Source: Marinomonas rhizomae (GTDB taxonomy: Bacteria > Pseudomonadota > Gammaproteobacteria > Pseudomonadales > Marinomonadaceae). From it: a stretch of DNA of 64,000 nucleotides. Position numbers and translations under genes: made by a program. The DNA lies in the NCBI RefSeq assembly GCF_024397855.1, contig NZ_CP073343.1:2790001-2854000 (forward strand). The letters are read 5' to 3'. The notes beneath the pieces are model-generated. The model made no database searches. It worked only from the letters and a program-made list of their open reading frames with translations, and was not told the origin of the DNA. Below, piece by piece: positions 60,304 to 64,000 of this stretch (positions within the stretch are counted from its first letter, which is position 1; each line of letters opens with the position of its first letter).

Positions 60304-60750
60304 CTACTTATTCAGTTTGCCTCGAATGGCTTCCATACGTTTTCGATTCACCCCAAAGTCAGAATGCCCAACTCGAGACGCCGAGCGAATATCGACAACC
60401 ACTTCTCCATCACGCTCTTGCGAAAATAAGAACTCCACATCATCGACAAAGCGAAACACCGCCGACGTAAACTCAGCGTGAATGTAATCCGCTTTATTCA
60501 CCACAACCTTAGTTCGCTTAGAAGACTCCAGCACGGCGAGCACTTTGCCATGGGCATCAAGAGTAGAGCCTTTAACCACTATAGCTTCAATAAAATGCTT
60601 ATCATTCGCTTGAGCCTGACTACTCACACAATTTGGCGAGCTAGGACAAACCGCTAACTTCCCATTGGTAACACCTAGATTCGGCATAGTACTCGAGCAC
60701 CCCTGCAATAATATAAACACCAATAAGTATAAAAGCTTTCTCGTAAACAT
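60304..60750 (-). CDS. DUF1499 lipoprotein
   Basis: An N-terminal signal with lipobox LQGC (Cys near residue 18) marks an envelope lipoprotein of 148 residues. The DUF1499 region CPSSPNCVSSQA and the C-terminal RSASRVGHSDFGVNRKRMEAIR are typical. Function unknown. I start at 60750, with AGGG seven bases upstream. After the Cys come SSTMP, with no Asp at +2, so the outer membrane is the expected location. Confidence 0.85.
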   Translation of the reverse strand: MFTRKLLYLLVFILLQGCSSTMPNLGVTNGKLAVCPSSPNCVSSQAQANDKHFIEAIVVKGSTLDAHGKVLAVLESSKRTKVVVNKADYIHAEFTSAVFRFVDDVEFLFSQERDGEVVVDIRSASRVGHSDFGVNRKRMEAIRGKLNK

Positions 60751-60792
60751 ACCCAACCCTAGTGCATGAAACCCAGAAAAACAGAAAACGCC

Positions 60793-61320
60793 TCAGTTTA
60801 CAACCGCCAACAACTCATCCCTAATCAAGCATAACAAAAAGGTTTCACGCTCAATCGACATACCTTTTTTATCACTGTTTTTAATCGTATCGAGATTATG
60901 CTTAATAGCATCGTGAACATTAATCCACACTGGCTTCATACCGTTTTTGACTTCGTAATCTTCCAAACTCGTCTCGCCTAACTGCTCATCAATCTCACAG
61001 GTATAGCAATAAGACTTCATCTGCATGATCTCAAAACCATCCCTATTCCAAGGACGAAACTCCTCATACAGACCAAACGCCTCGACATTACGAATATTCC
61101 GCGCTCCCGTCTCCTCCGTTAACTCACGGATCAAACCTTCCACCTGATTCTCACCTTCATCAATCCCTCCACCCGGCAAGGTATAATCATCGTAACGCTG
61201 GGTATACAACATCAAAATATCCTCGCCGTTTAAAATAATCCCACGGGCAGCAAGACGTAAAAAAGAGGATTGATCGACAGGCTCGATACTGGGGTGGATA
61301 GAAGATTTTAGTAAACGCAT
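60793..61320 (-). CDS. NUDIX hydrolase
   Basis: The Nudix box GX5EX7REUXEEXGU is complete (GGIDEGE...RELTEETGA), so a Mg-dependent pyrophosphohydrolase of 175 residues is expected. The substrate, possibly a nucleoside diphosphate derivative or ADP-ribose, is not predictable. The gene is separated from the DUF1499 gene by 42 bases in the same direction. The ribosome site is weak. Confidence 0.88.
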   Translation of the reverse strand: MRLLKSSIHPSIEPVDQSSFLRLAARGIILNGEDILMLYTQRYDDYTLPGGGIDEGENQVEGLIRELTEETGARNIRNVEAFGLYEEFRPWNRDGFEIMQMKSYCYTCEIDEQLGETSLEDYEVKNGMKPVWINVHDAIKHNLDTIKNSDKKGMSIERETFLLCLIRDELLAVVN

Positions 61321-61402
61321 AGATTGGGGTACTTCGTGTAATTAAGATAATTTTTTACTTAGTGAATTAAGCGCATCAGACTCCGTTACCCGAACAACGC
61401 CA

Positions 61403-61747
61403 CTACGCAATTTCACATTCAATCTCGTTCTGTAACTTTTCCAGCTCATCAAGAATTCGAAGAAATTTTGTGCCAAAGCGAGTCACACGATATTCCACTC
61501 TAGGTGGTACTTCATTAAAGTCAACGCGTTCCAAAATACCAAATTTTGTATTTTTTCTCAGACATTCATTAAGCACCTTAGTCGTTAATCCCTCAACACT
61601 TCGGACCATGGCCCCAGGTCGATTAATGTCATTTGCCAAAAGCTGGTAGATGGTTAATGACCATTTACAACCATAAATAGTCTCAACCATACGCGCACTT
61701 TTCTCAGGTGCAGACTTCTTTGGAAATATTTTTTCCTGTTCTTTCAT
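61403..61747 (-). CDS. HxlR-family transcriptional regulator
   Basis: A 114-residue winged-helix regulator: GCKWSLTIYQLLAN and NECLRKNTKFGILER are HxlR landmarks. A cysteine in YGCKW is at the position used for redox or aldehyde sensing in some members. It diverges from the SDR-YdhR pair across 110 bases, so it probably represses them and senses a reactive carbonyl or quinone, by analogy. Confidence 0.88.
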   Translation of the reverse strand: MKEQEKIFPKKSAPEKSARMVETIYGCKWSLTIYQLLANDINRPGAMVRSVEGLTTKVLNECLRKNTKFGILERVDFNEVPPRVEYRVTRFGTKFLRILDELEKLQNEIECEIA

Positions 61748-61772
61748 AAAGATATACCAATAAGTACCTACC

Positions 61773-61786
61773 GCACCAAATTGTGC
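61773..61786. promoter_or_regulatory. Inverted repeat GCAC-N6-GTGC between HxlR and SDR genes
   Basis: GCAC (61773-61776) and GTGC (61783-61786) flank CAAATT in the 110-base divergent spacer. It is the best symmetric candidate for the HxlR operator, but the arms are only four bases. Confidence 0.35.
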
Positions 61787-61857
61787 CTAATTTTCAATAG
61801 TCTACGGGGATTGTAATCTACTTCCACACTTTAATATTTACCTGTAGAGATAATCAA

Positions 61858-62625
61858 ATGAAAAACATAAATAGTTCTTACGCTTTAATTCTAGGCGGCT
61901 CTAGCGGAATGGGATTTGCGACAGCAAAGCAACTACTCAAACGTGGCATTCCAACCATCATTGTAGGCAGCTCCACGACAAAACTTGCGGCTGCTAAACA
62001 GGAACTTGCTGAATTGGGGCATATTGAAACGCTGCAAGCAAACTTATACGAAACCGATGACATCCAACGCATACTGGATTTTGTCGCTAATCATGATAGC
62101 CATATAGAATATTTCGTAAATGCAGCGGGAAAATTCAAACCAACAGCATTTTTGGAACACGATCATAAGGATTACGATGCGTATCAGGAACTGAACCGTG
62201 CGGCATTCTTTATATCTCAAGCCGTCGCCAAAAACATGGCATTTAATGGCGGCGGTTCAATTGTACATATTGGCTCAATGTGGGCAAAACAAGCCATCAA
62301 AGCCACACCATCGTCGGTTTACTCAATGGCTAAAGCTGGTCTGCATGCACTCACACAACATATGGCAATGGAATTAGCTGACCAGAACATTCGCGTCAAT
62401 GCGGTTTCTCCTGCAGTGGTAAAAACCCCTATTTACGAATCCTTCATTGACCCAAGTGCAATCGATGAAACACTCGCTACATTTGATGGCTTCCATCCAA
62501 TTGGAAGAATTGGCACAGCCGAAGATGTCGCCAAGACAATTAACTTTCTACTAAGCAGTGATTCAAGCTGGGTAACTGGCGCTATTTGGGATGTGGATGG
62601 TGGCGTAATCGCAGGCCGAAACTAA
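61858..62625 (+). CDS. Short-chain dehydrogenase/reductase
   Basis: An NAD(P)-dependent SDR of 255 residues: GGSSGMGFA is the nucleotide loop, NAAGK the NAG-type motif, and Ser-Tyr-Lys is found in SIVHIGSM...[11 protein letters not shown] after the first strand (IVGSS) suggests NADP preference only weakly. It is followed 46 bases later by a YdhR-like gene and is divergent from HxlR. The substrate is not known; a carbonyl or quinone is a guess. Confidence 0.9.
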   Translation: MKNINSSYALILGGSSGMGFATAKQLLKRGIPTIIVGSSTTKLAAAKQELAELGHIETLQANLYETDDIQRILDFVANHDSHIEYFVNAAGKFKPTAFLEHDHKDYDAYQELNRAAFFISQAVAKNMAFNGGGSIVHIGSMWAKQAIKATPSSVYSMAKAGLHALTQHMAMELADQNIRVNAVSPAVVKTPIYESFIDPSAIDETLATFDGFHPIGRIGTAEDVAKTINFLLSSDSSWVTGAIWDVDGGVIAGRN

Positions 62626-62671
62626 TCCCTTAATTAAGATCCCACTAAATATTTAAACTAAGGAGTCTACA

Positions 62672-62992
62672 ATGACCCAACCAAACCGTGTTTTTCTGTA
62701 CGCTGAACTTCAAGTATCAGCACTATTTACTGAAGAAGTATGGCAAGAAGCTAACCCAGCAATGCAAACTGTCACCGGGCTTCGAAATAAAACTTGGCTA
62801 AGCGGCATCAACAATCACTCCGTAGGCGGCTTCTACGAGTTCGACTCAGTACAAAACGCCCGCGCCTACGCAGAAGGCATGTTGTCCGATATAGCCAAAT
62901 CAATAAACGCCAGCCTCAGCATTAAATTATTTGATGGTGACGTCGTGGCCGAGGCAAGTAAAGGCATGAAATCACCTTACTTCGACGCCTAA
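62672..62992 (+). CDS. YdhR-like dimeric alpha/beta barrel protein
   Basis: A 106-residue protein resembling E. coli YdhR, a ferredoxin-like-fold protein of the antibiotic-biosynthesis-monooxygenase superfamily: FLYAELQVSALFTEEVW, GLRNKTWLSG and GGFYEFDSVQNARAYAEG. YdhR is proposed to act on aromatic compounds, unproven. AGGAG precedes the ATG. It is cotranscribed with the SDR, suggesting a joint detoxifying role. Confidence 0.8.
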   Translation: MTQPNRVFLYAELQVSALFTEEVWQEANPAMQTVTGLRNKTWLSGINNHSVGGFYEFDSVQNARAYAEGMLSDIAKSINASLSIKLFDGDVVAEASKGMKSPYFDA

Positions 62993-63676
62993 CAGCCATA
63001 ACGGTTTTCCCTTAATCCCCCTAACCTTCTCCTTTTTATTTCCAAGGGGAAGGCGGAGGATGGGGTTGTTCTTTGGTCAAACTATCGCCCAAACGTCTCA
63101 TTCACATTGTTTGACGTCACGCTTAGCAGCACAACTTTTATCGTAAGGCATAGATTGGGCTTGCTGTTCGATAAAATCTTTCCGTTAATGACTCGGAAAT
63201 TACATAGAGTCGCGCGATCGGGAGTGCGTCTAAGAGGATTTAACGCCGCGTTAAAGGGCTACGACAGACGTCCCAGCCGAAGGCGATTTAAACGCTTTGT
63301 TAAGGAAGGTGCGAATAAGTCTACTAAGCCTCAGTCTTTCAGAGAAATCGGCAAATAAGGCGCGACTCTGAAGGAATGTAGGTACCTTTCAAAGAGTCGC
63401 AACGACATGTGGCCTGTTATTTTTAATAGTAAGCTCTGAAATACCCGCATGCCTAAATGGATGTAGGCAATTAGGGCAATGCAGGAGCAATTGCCGAGGG
63501 CATGGCCTAAAAGCCTGTTTTCTTTGTTGAGCACCTCGAAAATAGAACCACTATTCACATTCGGCACTCGCCTCGAACAACAGGCTTTTATCCACATGCT
63601 GATTCCTACATGGATGTAGGTTATTAGGGTAATGCAGGAGCAATTACCGAGACAAGAGGACTTGTTCGCACCTTCC
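62993..63676. other. Repeat-rich spacer without a credible gene
   Basis: About 680 bases between YdhR and the RDD gene. It holds a REP-like block (63005-63070), a 17-base palindrome at 63239-63255 (TTTAACGC/GCGTTAAA arms) and the inverted-repeat element at 63299-63681. An 83-codon frame at 63107-63358 has a very basic, low-complexity end and crosses the repeat, so I do not call it a gene. Confidence 0.6.
63005..63070. repeat. REP-like palindromic block, second copy
   Basis: CCCCCTAACC on the left and GATGGGGTT on the right frame an inner TTCTCCTTTTT/AAGGGGAAGG pairing. The arrangement is like the block at 7900-8035, so the two belong to one dispersed family, although this copy is more diverged. 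Confidence 0.65.
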
Positions 63677-63681
63677 TTAAC
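63299..63681. repeat. Inverted-repeat-bounded element with two internal hairpin units
   Basis: The 23-base ends (63299-63321 and 63659-63681, reverse complement, 22 of 23 identical) contain GGAAGGTGCGAA. Inside are two near-identical direct units (63452-63499 and 63605-63652), each starting with a CCTA-N-ATGGATGTAGG palindrome and ending in a 6-bp hairpin (63475-63495 and 63628-63648) whose paired bases covary (C-G in one, T-A in the other). A 12-bp inverted repeat (63508-63519 with 63579-63590) joins the units. No transposase is encoded; it may be a MITE-like or structured intergenic repeat. Its right end covers the stop of the RDD gene. Confidence 0.7.
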
Positions 63682-64000
63682 TCTTGACAACTTTAGTGCC
63701 TGCTATTTTGTCATGAAGGCATCGCTTCTCTTTGCCAAAAATAAAACAAAGATTAATAAGGTTGACGAAACTTCCAATATAAGGAATGTAAGGAAATCCA
63801 AAGTACGGAATATAACGCCTTACAAGTAACTCTTTAATGTCTGGTTTCGTTCCATCTAATTTAACTATTCGGATACCATTAAATTTTTTACCTATAGTTT
63901 GCCCGTTAGTATGTAATAATTTTCCATTAACCAAAAAATAAAGAGCAAAACCAACTATAGCAAGAACTATCGTTATATTCAGGGGAGGTGTAACTTCACC
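63677..64000 (-). CDS. RDD-family membrane protein (partial, runs off the right edge)
   Basis: The frame is open from the stop at 63677-63679 to the window edge, giving the last 107 codons of an RDD protein. It shows a membrane segment (IVLAIVGFALYFLVNG), the typical TNGQTIGKKFNGIRIV, KLDG and a C-terminal RCLHDKIAGTKVV, all diagnostic of the family. RDD proteins are small inner-membrane proteins of uncertain function, some acting as Na/H antiporters. The N-terminal membrane segment and the start lie outside the window. Confidence 0.85.
   Translation of the reverse strand, partial: GEVTPPLNITIVLAIVGFALYFLVNGKLLHTNGQTIGKKFNGIRIVKLDGTKPDIKELLVRRYIPYFGFPYIPYIGSFVNLINLCFIFGKEKRCLHDKIAGTKVVKS

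Noticed and set aside
63107..63358. 83-codon frame in the right-hand spacer
   Set aside because: It is basic and low in complexity, has no ribosome site or family resemblance, and runs into the inverted repeat.

Overview
The window looks like chromosomal DNA of a heterotrophic gammaproteobacterium. I infer Oceanospirillales, with Marinomonas or a close relative the best guess. The grounds are protein style only (Cpx system, FadBA/EtfBA, KatG, CodBA, two large chemoreceptors, RpiR-controlled inositol genes) together with moderate-to-low GC; there is no rRNA or other marker gene. I found no tRNA, rRNA, CRISPR array, prophage or intact insertion sequence. Both ends cut genes: an ABC permease on the left and an RDD-family membrane protein on the right.

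Layout. 1-5029 (+): an FbpC/AfuC-type ABC importer followed by an inositol-monophosphatase-family enzyme, a CX5R dual-specificity-type phosphatase and a LacI regulator. 5138-6765 (+): a hotdog thioesterase and an AsmA/DUF748-like protein. 6842-20952: a complete myo-inositol catabolic and uptake locus. On the minus strand, in transcription order, it runs permease, ATPase, Gfo/Idh/MocA dehydrogenase, iolC fused to DUF2090, iolD, iolE, iolA, iolB, a REP-like repeat, then iolG. The binding protein and an RpiR regulator diverge on the plus strand. 20949-26355 (-): GNAT, DUF2127, Cache chemoreceptor, katG. 26713-31580 (+): codB, codA and an HBM-type chemoreceptor. 31676-34394 (-): small secreted protein, hydroxyacid dehydrogenase, MscS channel. 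34594-45391 (-): a fatty-acid beta-oxidation block (etfBA, fadBA, acyl-CoA dehydrogenase, SCP2, fadD, DUF2889, enoyl-CoA hydratase). 45605-52008: COG0523 GTPase, DUF481 protein, SpoU methyltransferase, TraB/GumN protein, NCS2 permease, SAM methyltransferase, small ORF. 52321-55099: cpxRA diverging from a Spy/CpxP-like gene. 55199-62992: small membrane and outer-membrane proteins, ilvE, a diguanylate cyclase, YebE-like, DUF1499 and NUDIX genes, and an HxlR regulator diverging from an SDR-YdhR pair. 62993-64000: repeat-rich DNA and the RDD gene.

How the parts work together. The inositol locus can take myo-inositol from the periplasm (binding protein, permease, single-domain ATPase) through IolG, IolE, IolD, IolB and the IolC kinase; the DUF2090 half probably supplies the aldolase and IolA makes the final acyl-CoA. 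The first operon, 1.8 kb away, pairs an importer of the family that includes the hexose-phosphate importer AfuABC with two phosphatases. I propose that it feeds phosphorylated inositol or another phosphorylated polyol into the same pathway. The codBA pair carries a serine at the position that excludes 5-methyl groups in E. coli CodA, which suggests a 5-methylcytosine salvage route. The beta-oxidation block contains ligase, dehydrogenase, hydratase/3-hydroxyacyl-CoA dehydrogenase, thiolase and electron-transfer flavoprotein, so it is self-sufficient.

The strongest leads are the importer-phosphatase operon, the CodA active-site change, the covarying hairpins inside the inverted-repeat element at 63299-63681, the RutR-like palindrome upstream of the purine permease, and the exact CpxR box between cpxR and the Spy-like gene.
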